A DNA stretch of 5,315 bases from an uncultured beta proteobacterium (GTDB taxonomy: Bacteria; Pseudomonadota; Gammaproteobacteria; Burkholderiales; Rhodocyclaceae): contig CAJBIL010000318.1 of assembly GCA_903953145.1 (NCBI GenBank), positions 1 through 5,315 on the forward strand. The letters are read 5' to 3'. The notes under the pieces are model-generated. The model saw nothing but the letters and a program-made list of their open reading frames with translations. It was not told the DNA's origin and did not search any database. The number at the start of each line of letters is the position of its first letter. The first letter of the stretch is position 1. Shown here in pieces: positions 1 to 5,315 of this stretch. The translations under genes and the position numbers were made by a program.

Positions 1-1
1 G

Positions 2-418
2 CGTAATCGTGCGACCAAACTTGAAGAAGCCGCGATCCGCCGCCGTGCCGAAGAGTTGCTGCATTACGTTGATATTGCCGACAAGGCCAACGATCTGGCC
101 AGAAATCTTTCCTACGGCGATCAGCGCCGACTGGAGATCGCCCGCGCACTGGCGACCGACCCGAAACTGCTGGCGCTTGATGAGCCGGCCGCCGGCATGA
201 ACGGCACCGAAACCGGCGAACTGCGCATCCTGATCGAAGGGATCCGCAAGGACGGCATCACCGTGCTGCTGATCGAGCACGACGTCAAGCTGGTGATGGG
301 TTTGTGCGACCGGGTGGCCGTCCTCGACTACGGCGCAAAAATTTGCGAAGACGTGCCGGCCAGGGTGCAGAAAGATCCGCGCGTCATCGAAGCCTATCTG
401 GGAGGCGCCGTTGCTTGA
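2..418 (+). CDS. livG: ABC transporter ATP-binding protein LivG, C-terminal part (5' end outside window)
   Basis: This is the C-terminal 138 residues of an ABC ATPase of the high-affinity branched-chain amino acid importer; it would sit on the cytoplasmic face of the permease pair (LivH/LivM type) as partner of LivF. The frame is open from base 2, so the gene begins upstream of the window; the TTG at 56 is internal. Visible motifs are the ABC signature LSYGDQ (bases 107-124), Walker B LLALDEP (167-187) with its catalytic Glu at 182-184, a D-loop region AAGMN, and the switch histidine in LLIEHD (His codon 278-280). The signature reads LSYG rather than LSGG, and the ending resembles VIEAYLGG, both typical of the LivG family. 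The Walker A half is not in view. The stop TGA (416-418) overlaps the start of livF by 8 bp, so the pair is almost certainly co-transcribed. The substrate cannot be read from the ATPase; branched-chain amino acids are the family default, while urea or short amides are possible. Confidence 0.93.
   Translation, partial: RNRATKLEEAAIRRRAEELLHYVDIADKANDLARNLSYGDQRRLEIARALATDPKLLALDEPAAGMNGTETGELRILIEGIRKDGITVLLIEHDVKLVMGLCDRVAVLDYGAKICEDVPARVQKDPRVIEAYLGGAVA
400..405 (+). promoter_or_regulatory. Shine-Dalgarno of livF inside livG
   Basis: GGGAGG lies inside the last codons of livG, 5 nt before TTG at 411. This strong site decides the livF start: the LivF family begins with a short lead into LxVxYGxI, which matches the TTG and no ATG is available nearby. 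The site lies within translated livG, which suggests coupled translation of the two ATPases. Confidence 0.7.
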
Positions 419-1115
419 GGTAACCGGGCTCCGCGTCGCCTACGGCGGGATTGCCGCCGTGCGCGGGATCAGTTTTCACGTTGCCGAAGGCGAGATGGTC
501 GCCCTGATCGGCGCCAACGGTGCCGGCAAAACAAGCACGCTGAAAGCGCTGGCGCGCCTGCTCGATTCGGCCGGCGGCAGCGTACGCTATTGCGGCAAGG
601 AAATCTCCGCCCTACCGCCGCATCAACTGGTCAGCCAGGGTATTGCGCTGGTGCCGGAAGGGCGCGGCGTGTTCCCGCGTATGACGATCATCGAAAATTT
701 GCAGATGGGCGCGTATTGCCGTGACGACAAGGCGGCCATCATTGCGGATATCGAGCACGTTTTTTCGCACTTCCCACGCCTAAAGGAGCGGGCGCAACAA
801 CTGGCCGGCACCATGTCGGGCGGCGAACAGCAAATGCTGGCAATTGGCCGTGCGCTGATGAGCCGGCCAAAACTCCTGCTGCTCGATGAACCGTCAATGG
901 GGCTGGCACCGATCATGGTGCAGAAGATCTTTGAGGTCGTTCGTGCGGTGGCCAGCGAAGGGATGACCGTGCTGCTGGTTGAGCAAAACGCCAAGCTGGC
1001 GCTCGAAGTCAGCCAGCGCGGTTATGTGATGGAGAGTGGCGAAATTACGCTGACCGACGATGCGGTGAATCTGCTGGCCAATCCCAAGGTGCGTGCTGCT
1101 TATCTGGGGGAGTAG
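411..1115 (+). CDS. livF: ABC transporter ATP-binding protein LivF
   Basis: Complete second ATPase (234 aa, the usual size for LivF) of a branched-chain amino acid type ABC importer, pairing with LivG to power uptake. Walker A GANGAGKT is at residues 34-41, the signature MSGGEQQ at 135-141, and Walker B LLLLDEP ends with Asp159 and catalytic Glu160. The Q-loop region reads VPEGRGVFP (from residue 81) with Glu in place of Gln, and the switch region reads LLVEQNA with Gln192 where most ABC ATPases have His. Both substitutions are family traits of LivF as I recall, so they are not signs of decay. The start is TTG, supported by GGGAGG 5 nt upstream and by the family's N-terminus. The C-terminus AAYLGE is the typical LivF ending. 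It overlaps livG by 8 bp and ends 28 bp from the convergent corA. It is the last gene of its operon as far as the window shows. Confidence 0.95.
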   Translation: MLEVTGLRVAYGGIAAVRGISFHVAEGEMVALIGANGAGKTSTLKALARLLDSAGGSVRYCGKEISALPPHQLVSQGIALVPEGRGVFPRMTIIENLQMGAYCRDDKAAIIADIEHVFSHFPRLKERAQQLAGTMSGGEQQMLAIGRALMSRPKLLLLDEPSMGLAPIMVQKIFEVVRAVASEGMTVLLVEQNAKLALEVSQRGYVMESGEITLTDDAVNLLANPKVRAAYLGE

Positions 1116-1143
1116 GGTGAATCGTTAGCGGCACAAAACCGGC
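1116..1143. other. Convergent intergenic junction livF / corA
   Basis: Only 28 bp separate the stop codons of livF (+) and the cation transporter (-). I see no GC-rich stem followed by a T-run on either strand. The best pairing is a 3-4 bp GGC/GCC match, too weak to call a terminator. Transcripts from the two sides may therefore run into each other or end by Rho. Confidence 0.5.
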
Positions 1144-2466
1144 CTATCGCAACCAGCCCTTCTTCCTGAAGAAGATGAACGGAATGATGACTGAAATCGT
1201 CATCAGGGATAACGAGAAGGGGTAGCCGTATTCCCACTCCAGCTCAGGAAACCACGACTTGAAGTTCATGCCGTAAATACTGGCGATCAGCGTGGGCGGC
1301 AGCATCGCGACCGACGCCACCGAGAAGATTTTGATGATCTTGTTCTGATTGATGTTGATGAAACCGACGGTGGCGTCCATCAGAAAGTTGATTTTCCCGA
1401 ACAAAAACGAGGTGTGGCCATCGAGCGATTCGATGTCACGCAGAATCTGTCGCGCATCTTCCTGCTGGTCGGCGCTGAGAAACTTGCCGCGCGTCAGGAA
1501 AGAAACCGCACGGCGCGTGTCGTGCACATTGCGTCGGATACGGCCATTCAGATCTTCTTCGCGGGCGATGTCAGCCAGAATCTTGGCAGCTTCAGTGTCG
1601 GTGATTTCAGTGCCAAGCACATGCTTACTGACATCTTCCAGCGCTGCGTAAACGTCCTCCAGCGCATCGGCCGAGTATTCTGCATCGGCTGCATACAGGT
1701 CGAGCAACACGTCCTTGCCGTCCGACACATAGCCGGGCTGGGTGCGCGCGCGCAAGCGTTGCAGGCGGAAAACCGGCAATTCCTCGGTACGGACTGAAAA
1801 CAGGATGTCCTTGTGCAGAATCAGCGCGACAGCCACGTTGCGTGATTCATCCTTGGTGTCGAGCAGAAAGTCGGAGTGAAGGTGAATTTCGCCGTTGTCT
1901 TCGACATAAAAACGTGCGCTGGCCTCAAGGTCGGTCAGGCTGCTCGGGTCGGGCAGCTGGACATCAAAGAAATTGCCAACCCAATGCCGGATATCTGTCG
2001 TCGGGGCAACCAGGTCAACCCAGATGGGTTTCAGGTTTTTCAGATCAGCCGGGCCTTCGACGATGAACTGGCTGAGTCGTCCGTTGCGCAGCTCAAAAGC
2101 ATTGATCGTGGTTTTTTCGTTGCGGTGATGGCCGTCGCCAATCAGCTCCTGGCGGACTTCATCCGACAGGATTTCAAGAATCCGCTCGCCGCGCTCCTCT
2201 TTAACCTCATTCCAGGCCAGCAGTCGCTGCTCGGGCGCCAAAGCTTCGAGAATGTGCGCGATGTCGGCCGGTAGCATCCGTTCGAGCTTGTGCCGCAGCT
2301 CGTTGAGGCGTTGCTTGTGAACCATTTCCTCAACGAGATCCTGGCGCGGCATTTCCTGCCGGTGCACGAGATCCTGCACCAGCTTTTGCCGGGCGAGCAA
2401 AGACTGCACCTCAACCAGGCGCTTTTGCAGCATTTCAGCATCGCTCAGCTTGATTTCTTCGCTCAT
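1144..2466 (-). CDS. corA: CorA-family divalent cation (Mg2+/Co2+) transporter with extended N-terminus
   Basis: A homopentameric inner-membrane channel of the CorA family, importing Mg2+ (possibly Co2+, Ni2+ or Zn2+) down the membrane potential. The signature YGMNF is at residues 398-402 at the end of TM1 (about 380-400). It is followed by a FPELEWEYGYP loop (the family usually has MPEL) and TM2 (about 416-433), ending in the basic tail FRKKGWLR. Residues about 118-370 form the cytoplasmic CorA funnel with the long stalk helix before TM1. At 440 aa it is longer than classic CorA (about 316 in E. coli). The extra N-terminus (about 1-115) is charged and helical; the part around MLPADIAHILEALAPEQR (64-81) resembles the MgtE N-terminal repeat. 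I chose ATG 2466 (MSEEIKL). The frame stays open up to an ATG at 2553, but that 29-residue Cys-rich lead looks non-coding. No start in the frame has a clear ribosome-binding site; ATG 2481 is an alternative. The gap to mtgA is 114 bp, so it may be transcribed separately. The metal specificity is not readable from the sequence. Confidence 0.9.
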   Translation of the reverse strand: MSEEIKLSDAEMLQKRLVEVQSLLARQKLVQDLVHRQEMPRQDLVEEMVHKQRLNELRHKLERMLPADIAHILEALAPEQRLLAWNEVKEERGERILEILSDEVRQELIGDGHHRNEKTTINAFELRNGRLSQFIVEGPADLKNLKPIWVDLVAPTTDIRHWVGNFFDVQLPDPSSLTDLEASARFYVEDNGEIHLHSDFLLDTKDESRNVAVALILHKDILFSVRTEELPVFRLQRLRARTQPGYVSDGKDVLLDLYAADAEYSADALEDVYAALEDVSKHVLGTEITDTEAAKILADIAREEDLNGRIRRNVHDTRRAVSFLTRGKFLSADQQEDARQILRDIESLDGHTSFLFGKINFLMDATVGFININQNKIIKIFSVASVAMLPPTLIASIYGMNFKSWFPELEWEYGYPFSLSLMTISVIIPFIFFRKKGWLR

Positions 2467-2493
2467 TGGGGTGGCCCACATATCTCTCGGATA

Positions 2494-2520
2494 TTTCGCA
2501 CAGCTTTCGCACAATCGTGC
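2494..2520. repeat. Tandem 9-bp direct repeat plus short inverted repeat in corA leader
   Basis: TTTCGCACA occurs at 2494-2502 and again at 2505-2513, exactly 11 bp apart, or about one helical turn. The second copy runs into GCAC-AATC-GTGC (2509-2520), a 4-bp inverted repeat. The block lies 28-54 bp upstream of the chosen corA ATG. Equivalent faces of the helix would be presented, so a protein-binding operator is possible; this is inference. Chance is not excluded for such short units. Confidence 0.4.
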
Positions 2521-2537
2521 AGCCATGCAGGAGAAGA

Positions 2538-2570
2538 GCCCGCATTTTAGCATCGGCTAACTGACCGGGC
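2538..2570 (-). other. Nested stem-loop between mtgA and corA
   Basis: An outer 5-bp stem (GCCCG 2538-2542 with CGGGC 2566-2570) encloses an inner 5-bp stem (TTAGC 2547-2551 with GCTAA 2556-2560), with a 4-nt loop and a small internal loop of 4 and 5 nt. It begins 10 bp after the mtgA stop. Read on the minus strand it is followed by a pyrimidine-rich TCTTCTCCT stretch, not a real T-run, so at most it is a weak or Rho-assisted terminator or an RNA 3' end stabiliser for the upstream operon. It overlaps the suggested -10 box of corA. Confidence 0.3.
2544..2552 (-). promoter_or_regulatory. Possible extended -10 promoter of corA
   Basis: On the minus strand the bases read TGC-TAAAAT, matching the extended -10 form TGn-TAnAAT closely. 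No -35 hexamer with a good match is found at 15-19 bp upstream, as is tolerated by extended -10 promoters. A start near 2537 would give a leader of about 70 nt before ATG 2466, placing the tandem repeat just downstream of the transcription start. The call rests on one short match. Confidence 0.3.
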
Positions 2571-2580
2571 GCGGACAATC

Positions 2581-3276
2581 TCAGGGGAGTTCGGCCGACG
2601 GCATCCGTGCCATGATGATCCCCGCCTTACGCGCCAGCCCCGAGGCGTTACGATGCAGGTCGTAGTAACGCGGATTGGGTACCATGCCGGCCAGTTTTGC
2701 GGCCTGCTCGGGCGCCAGCTGGCTGGCCGAAATGCCGTAGTAGTGGCGGGCAGCAGCCTCTGCGCCGAATACGCCATTGCCCCATTCAATCACGTTGAGA
2801 TACACCTCAAGGATGCGCTGCTTGCTCCAGATCGCTTCGAGCATGAGCGTAATGATCGCCTCTTCCGCTTTGCGCCAGGGCGTTTTGGCGGGGCTGAGAA
2901 AGAGATTTTTGGCTAATTGCTGTGAAATAGTCGACCCACCGGCCACAACCTTGCCTTTTTTCTGGTTCTTTTCGATGGCTTTCTGAATACCTTCCCAGTC
3001 AAAGCCTTCGTGATCGACGAACTTGGCGTCTTCAGAGGCGATCAGGGCGCGTTTTAGATGCAGCGAAATTTTGTCGTAGCCGACCCACTGTTTCGCCAGT
3101 TGCGCTTTGGGATCCTTGATCTGTAGCTCAGCAAGACGAATATTCATAAAGCGGGTGGTGTCGGGATTGACCCAGTTCCACCACAGCACCCAGCCGAACA
3201 GCCAGAACTGATAGAGCAGCAGCAGGCCGAACAGGCCGAGGGTAATGCGTTTCAGCCAAAGGCCAAGACGCTTCAT
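2581..3276 (-). CDS. mtgA: Monofunctional biosynthetic peptidoglycan transglycosylase MtgA
   Basis: This GT51-family glycosyltransferase polymerises lipid II into glycan strands on the outer face of the inner membrane, without a transpeptidase domain. At 231 aa it matches the family (242 in E. coli). One N-terminal membrane anchor (about residues 11-35, rich in Leu/Trp) follows a basic start MKRLGLWLKR. The GT51 motifs are in order: SEDAKFVDHEGFDW (81-94) with catalytic Glu82, GGSTISQQLAKNLFL (113-127), RKAEE (135-139), and KQRILEVYLNVIEWGNGVFG (152-171). The start ATG (3276-3274) overlaps the aroE stop TGA as ATGA, which explains the lack of a good ribosome-binding site: translation is probably coupled to aroE. 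An 18-residue longer frame starting at TTG 3330 lies inside aroE and lacks the family's basic start, so I rejected it. All expected catalytic motifs are present. Confidence 0.96.
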   Translation of the reverse strand: MKRLGLWLKRITLGLFGLLLLYQFWLFGWVLWWNWVNPDTTRFMNIRLAELQIKDPKAQLAKQWVGYDKISLHLKRALIASEDAKFVDHEGFDWEGIQKAIEKNQKKGKVVAGGSTISQQLAKNLFLSPAKTPWRKAEEAIITLMLEAIWSKQRILEVYLNVIEWGNGVFGAEAAARHYYGISASQLAPEQAAKLAGMVPNPRYYDLHRNASGLARKAGIIMARMPSAELP

Positions 3277-4088
3277 TCGCCGCGCAGAAGCGCCATCACC
3301 GGCGCACCCTCCGGGCGAATCCCGCGCCAAACGAAAAATGCCTCGGCGGCTTGTTCGACAAGCATGCCGAGCCCGTCGGCTACCCGTGCAGCGCCCTGAT
3401 TGCGGGCAAAAGCCATGAACGGCGTATCACCTTTGCCGTACATCATGTCATAGGCCAGGCTGCCGGCGGCGAATACGCCGGGCGGTAGCGGCGGCAGCTC
3501 ACCACTCAGGCTGGCGGAAGTGGCGTTAATCACCAGATCGAAGTCATTACCTGCAAGTTCGGCGTAGTTAATACTTTTTACCGACCCAATCGCGGAAAAT
3601 ACTTCAGCGAGATCTTGCGCCTTGCGGGCGGTCCGATTGGCGATGGTCAGCGTCGCCGGTTGTTGATCCAGCAGTGGGCCGATCACGCCGCGTGCCGCGC
3701 CACCTGCGCCAAGCAGGAGAATGCGCTGGCCATGTAATGCGTGGCCCAGATTAACGGCAAGATCGCGCGTTAGCCCGGCACCATCGGTGTTGTCGCCGAT
3801 GATTTCTGCTTGATCAAAGCGCAGCGTATTGACCGCGCCCGCCAATTCCGCCCGTGGCGTGCGTTGCGTGCTCAGGCTAAAAGCCGTTTCCTTGAACGGC
3901 ACCGTTACGTTTGCGCCACGCCCGCCCGCTTCAATGAAGGCATGCAGTGCGCCCGCAAAATCATCAAGCGGCGCCAGCCGTGCCTCGTAGCAGATGTCCT
4001 GCCCGGTTTGCCGGGCAAAGATGGCGTGGATACGTGGCGACTTGCTGTGGCCTATCGGGTTGCCGAAAACGCAGTAGCGATCAGTCAT
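3273..4088 (-). CDS. aroE: Shikimate dehydrogenase (NADP+)
   Basis: Reduces 3-dehydroshikimate to shikimate with NADPH, the fourth step of the cytoplasmic route to chorismate and the aromatic amino acids. At 271 aa it has the family's usual length (272 in E. coli). The substrate domain shows FGNPIGHSKSP (8-18) with Ser15 and Ser17, NVTVPFK (60-66) with catalytic Lys66, Asn87 in AVNTL, and NTDG with catalytic Asp102. The NADP domain shows the glycine-rich loop LLGAGGAA (125-132) and the phosphate-binding NRTARK (151-156), whose Arg residues indicate NADPH over NADH. NAT (188-190) and Gln246 in LVEQAAEAF close the active site. These match AroE rather than the YdiB or quinate-type paralogues. 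The start is ATG 4088; a TTG codon directly before it could also initiate, adding one residue. It follows the TonB-family gene by 29 bp and overlaps mtgA by 4 bp at ATGA. Confidence 0.96.
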   Translation of the reverse strand: MTDRYCVFGNPIGHSKSPRIHAIFARQTGQDICYEARLAPLDDFAGALHAFIEAGGRGANVTVPFKETAFSLSTQRTPRAELAGAVNTLRFDQAEIIGDNTDGAGLTRDLAVNLGHALHGQRILLLGAGGAARGVIGPLLDQQPATLTIANRTARKAQDLAEVFSAIGSVKSINYAELAGNDFDLVINATSASLSGELPPLPPGVFAAGSLAYDMMYGKGDTPFMAFARNQGAARVADGLGMLVEQAAEAFFVWRGIRPEGAPVMALLRGE

Positions 4089-4117
4089 CAATGCTTGAAA
4101 TGGTTATTGTCATGGCC

Positions 4118-5002
4118 TTAGCGCGCCTTGGTTTCGAGGCTGTCGCGGCTGGTGAAATTCCAGCTGCGGGTGATTTCAAGAATATCCGTATCCCGCGCGA
4201 TATCCGGCGGGAAAGCGGCGTAAGGCCCGCCCATGGCGACAATACGACGCGCCGCATCGTCAAGTATCTTGTGCCCGGATGAACGATTGATCTCGACCTT
4301 TTCCACGCTGCCATCGTTTCTGATTACCACCGTCAGGATGAGCGTTCCATAGAGTTTGCCGCGTGCAGCTTCAGGGTAATTGAGGGTGCCGATTCTTTCG
4401 ACCTTGTTACGCCAGTCTTCGACGTACTGGGCAAAACGGTACTCGTCGGCACGCGTGCCAATGAATTTTTTGCGCGGCCGCTTGTTGTATTCATCGACAT
4501 TTTTGGAGATTTCGGCCTCCAGTCGCGCCATCGCCAGCGCACTTTGCGCCAGATCGCGGCCGCTCAGGCCGGGGGTCGGGTCAGGTTGTGCTTCCTTGTC
4601 CGGCTTCGGGGGGGCGACGGTTTTGCTGCGGGCCTGTGTGATCAGTCGCTGCTGCTGCGCTTCCAGCTCCTGGATGCGTCGTTGCGACTGTTCAAGCTCG
4701 GCACCACTTTGCTGTCTGGCCGAGGGCGGCAAGGGTGTTTTGGCGCGACGGTTTTCGTCAGTGTTGCCGCCGCCATCAAGTCGCGCCTGAGCCAGCGCCT
4801 GTGCATCGGTTGGTTTTCTGGCTGATTTGCTATTGACCAGAATAATGTCGAGCGCCTTGTCTTTGAAGGCACGCGAGGCATCGGGGAATTTGAAATGAAG
4901 CGACAACGCCAGTGCGTGGAGAAACAACGATGCGCCAATCGCCAACCAGAGGTTGCGTTCGGTGGGGGATGGTGCCCACGATTGGCGAGGTGTCGCACTC
5001 AC
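4118..5002 (-). CDS. TonB-family protein (energy transducer-like)
   Basis: A 294-residue protein with the TonB plan: a short cytoplasmic N-terminus, one membrane helix (about 18-37), a long periplasmic linker and a C-terminal TonB fold. In the helix, Ser25-LFL-His29 matches the S-x3-H motif that TonB uses to couple to ExbB/ExbD proton flow. The linker is charged, with a Gln/Glu-rich probable coiled coil at about 100-126 and a short Pro/Lys part (130-146), not the long Pro-rich rod of E. coli TonB. The C-terminal domain (about 190-285) has LNYPEAARGKLYG (207-219) and the NDGSVEKVEI hairpin (229-238). I chose GTG 5002, one nt after the ribonuclease stop, with GGAGG 12 nt upstream; longer starts would run into the ribonuclease gene. 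No exbB, exbD or outer-membrane receptor is in view, so whether it serves receptors or another envelope job (TolA-like) is open. I leave the symbol blank because such genomes often hold several TonB paralogues. Confidence 0.87.
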   Translation of the reverse strand: MSATPRQSWAPSPTERNLWLAIGASLFLHALALSLHFKFPDASRAFKDKALDIILVNSKSARKPTDAQALAQARLDGGGNTDENRRAKTPLPPSARQQSGAELEQSQRRIQELEAQQQRLITQARSKTVAPPKPDKEAQPDPTPGLSGRDLAQSALAMARLEAEISKNVDEYNKRPRKKFIGTRADEYRFAQYVEDWRNKVERIGTLNYPEAARGKLYGTLILTVVIRNDGSVEKVEINRSSGHKILDDAARRIVAMGGPYAAFPPDIARDTDILEITRSWNFTSRDSLETKAR

Positions 5003-5003
5003 G

Positions 5004-5315
5004 TCAGTCGATCGCCTCCAGTGCTTCAGCCCCGGTTTCATCGTTGGCAACCAGTGCTGTTTCTGCCAGATCGAGTGTTTCGGCGTAGCGGCAGCCAAGC
5101 TCCAGCGTTAGAAAATCGATGGCTTCAATATTCAACCGGATGCGCTGACCCGGCTTGAGTTCGGGCACTGAAGGCACGCGTTGCAGCAGTGGTAACTGAT
5201 CGAACTTGACCAGACTCTCGCGCCGAATCGTCGCCTCGATGGTCTGTACGTCTTCCTGCCGCAACCAGCGCAGGCACCAGTAACGCTCCATGCCGCGCTG
5301 GAACTCGGCGTAAGC
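5004..5315 (-). CDS. RNB-domain 3'-5' exoribonuclease (RNase II/VacB family), C-terminal end
   Basis: The last 103 residues of a ribonuclease; the start lies beyond the right edge and the frame is open to base 5315 (the ATG at 5291 is internal). The piece begins with AYAEFQRGMERYWCLRWL, which matches the end of the RNB catalytic domain in RNase II/R enzymes, where an arginine-rich helix lines the RNA channel. It is followed by an OB/S1-like segment (LVKFDQLPLLQRV ... ELKPGQRIRLNIEAIDFLTL), typical of the C-terminal RNA-binding domain, and an acidic tail. These enzymes degrade RNA processively from the 3' end in the cytoplasm. The tail lacks the long Lys-rich end of RNase R, so an RNase II-like member is more likely, but the catalytic Asp residues are outside the window. 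It is probably the upstream gene of the operon running on to mtgA. Confidence 0.85.
   Translation of the reverse strand, partial: AYAEFQRGMERYWCLRWLRQEDVQTIEATIRRESLVKFDQLPLLQRVPSVPELKPGQRIRLNIEAIDFLTLELGCRYAETLDLAETALVANDETGAEALEAID
5015..5019 (-). promoter_or_regulatory. Shine-Dalgarno of the TonB-family gene
   Basis: GGAGG on the minus strand sits within the last codons of the ribonuclease gene, 12 nt before GTG 5002. The spacing is longer than ideal, but no other start in the frame fits between it and the membrane helix. Together with the 1-nt gap between stop and start, it points to re-initiation by ribosomes finishing the ribonuclease. Confidence 0.45.

Noticed and set aside
978..986. 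Loss of the switch histidine in LivF (Gln192) as a sign of an inactive ATPase
   Set aside because: VEQN at this place is usual in the LivF family as I know it, and all other ATPase motifs are intact, so it is not decay.
623..994. 123-residue open frame antisense to livF
   Set aside because: Ser/Arg/Cys-rich translation with no domain logic, lying wholly opposite a well-conserved ABC ATPase; it is a shadow of the GC-rich coding frame.
1349..2274. Several plus-strand open frames (100-132 residues) opposite corA
   Set aside because: They lie antisense to the conserved CorA frame, have biased composition and no recognisable motif.
2467..2553. N-terminal extension of the CorA frame up to ATG 2553 (29 more residues)
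   Set aside because: The lead is Cys-rich and unlike the rest, overlaps the promoter-like box and the tandem repeat, and ATG 2553 has no ribosome-binding site. ATG 2466 gives a natural charged N-terminus.
4380..4825. Plus-strand open frames opposite the TonB-family linker
   Set aside because: Ser/Arg/Cys-rich shadow translations; the minus-strand frame has the clear TonB features.
5003..5098. Longer TonB-family frame starting at TTG 5098
   Set aside because: It would overlap the ribonuclease gene by about 95 bp and puts 32 residues of unrelated composition before the expected short cytoplasmic N-terminus. GTG 5002 lies one nt after the ribonuclease stop.
1..5315. Search for CRISPR arrays, tRNAs, insertion sequences, attachment sites or a hidden defence or mobile system
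   Set aside because: No spaced repeat series, no transposase-like frame, no terminal inverted repeats and no tRNA-like cloverleaf seen; nearly all bases are accounted for by housekeeping and transport genes.

Overview
The window is an ordinary chromosomal segment of a Gram-negative proteobacterium. The protein styles and the gene order (RNB ribonuclease, TonB-family protein, aroE, mtgA) resemble Betaproteobacteria of the Rhodocyclaceae type (Dechloromonas/Azonexus-like). That placement rests on recall of family resemblance, not on a search. Inner-membrane peptidoglycan synthesis (MtgA) and a TonB-type protein both fit a cell with an outer membrane. Base composition looks moderately GC-rich and even throughout, with no sign of a mobile element, CRISPR array, tRNA or rRNA.

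Layout. Positions 2-418 (+) hold the C-terminal part of LivG, and 411-1115 (+) the complete LivF. These are the two ATPases of a branched-chain amino acid (or related amide/urea-type) ABC importer; they overlap by 8 bp. After a 28-bp convergent junction, everything else is on the minus strand. In transcription order from the right edge these are: the C-terminus of an RNB-family exoribonuclease (5315-5004), a TonB-family protein (5002-4118), aroE shikimate dehydrogenase (4088-3273), mtgA monofunctional transglycosylase (3276-2581), then a 114-bp gap and a CorA-type divalent cation transporter (2466-1144).

The four genes from the ribonuclease to mtgA are packed like an operon: a 1-nt gap, a 29-nt gap and an ATGA overlap. 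They mix RNA turnover, envelope energy transduction, aromatic amino acid synthesis and cell-wall synthesis, so co-transcription is more certain than any shared function. The gap before corA is the only sizeable non-coding stretch. It holds a nested stem-loop, an extended -10-like box and a 9-bp tandem repeat with an 11-bp period, so corA may have its own promoter and control region.

The most unusual points are the roughly 115-residue N-terminal extension of the CorA protein, part of which resembles the N-terminal helical domain of the unrelated MgtE magnesium channels, and the repeat-bearing corA leader. I did not find a convincing undescribed system here.
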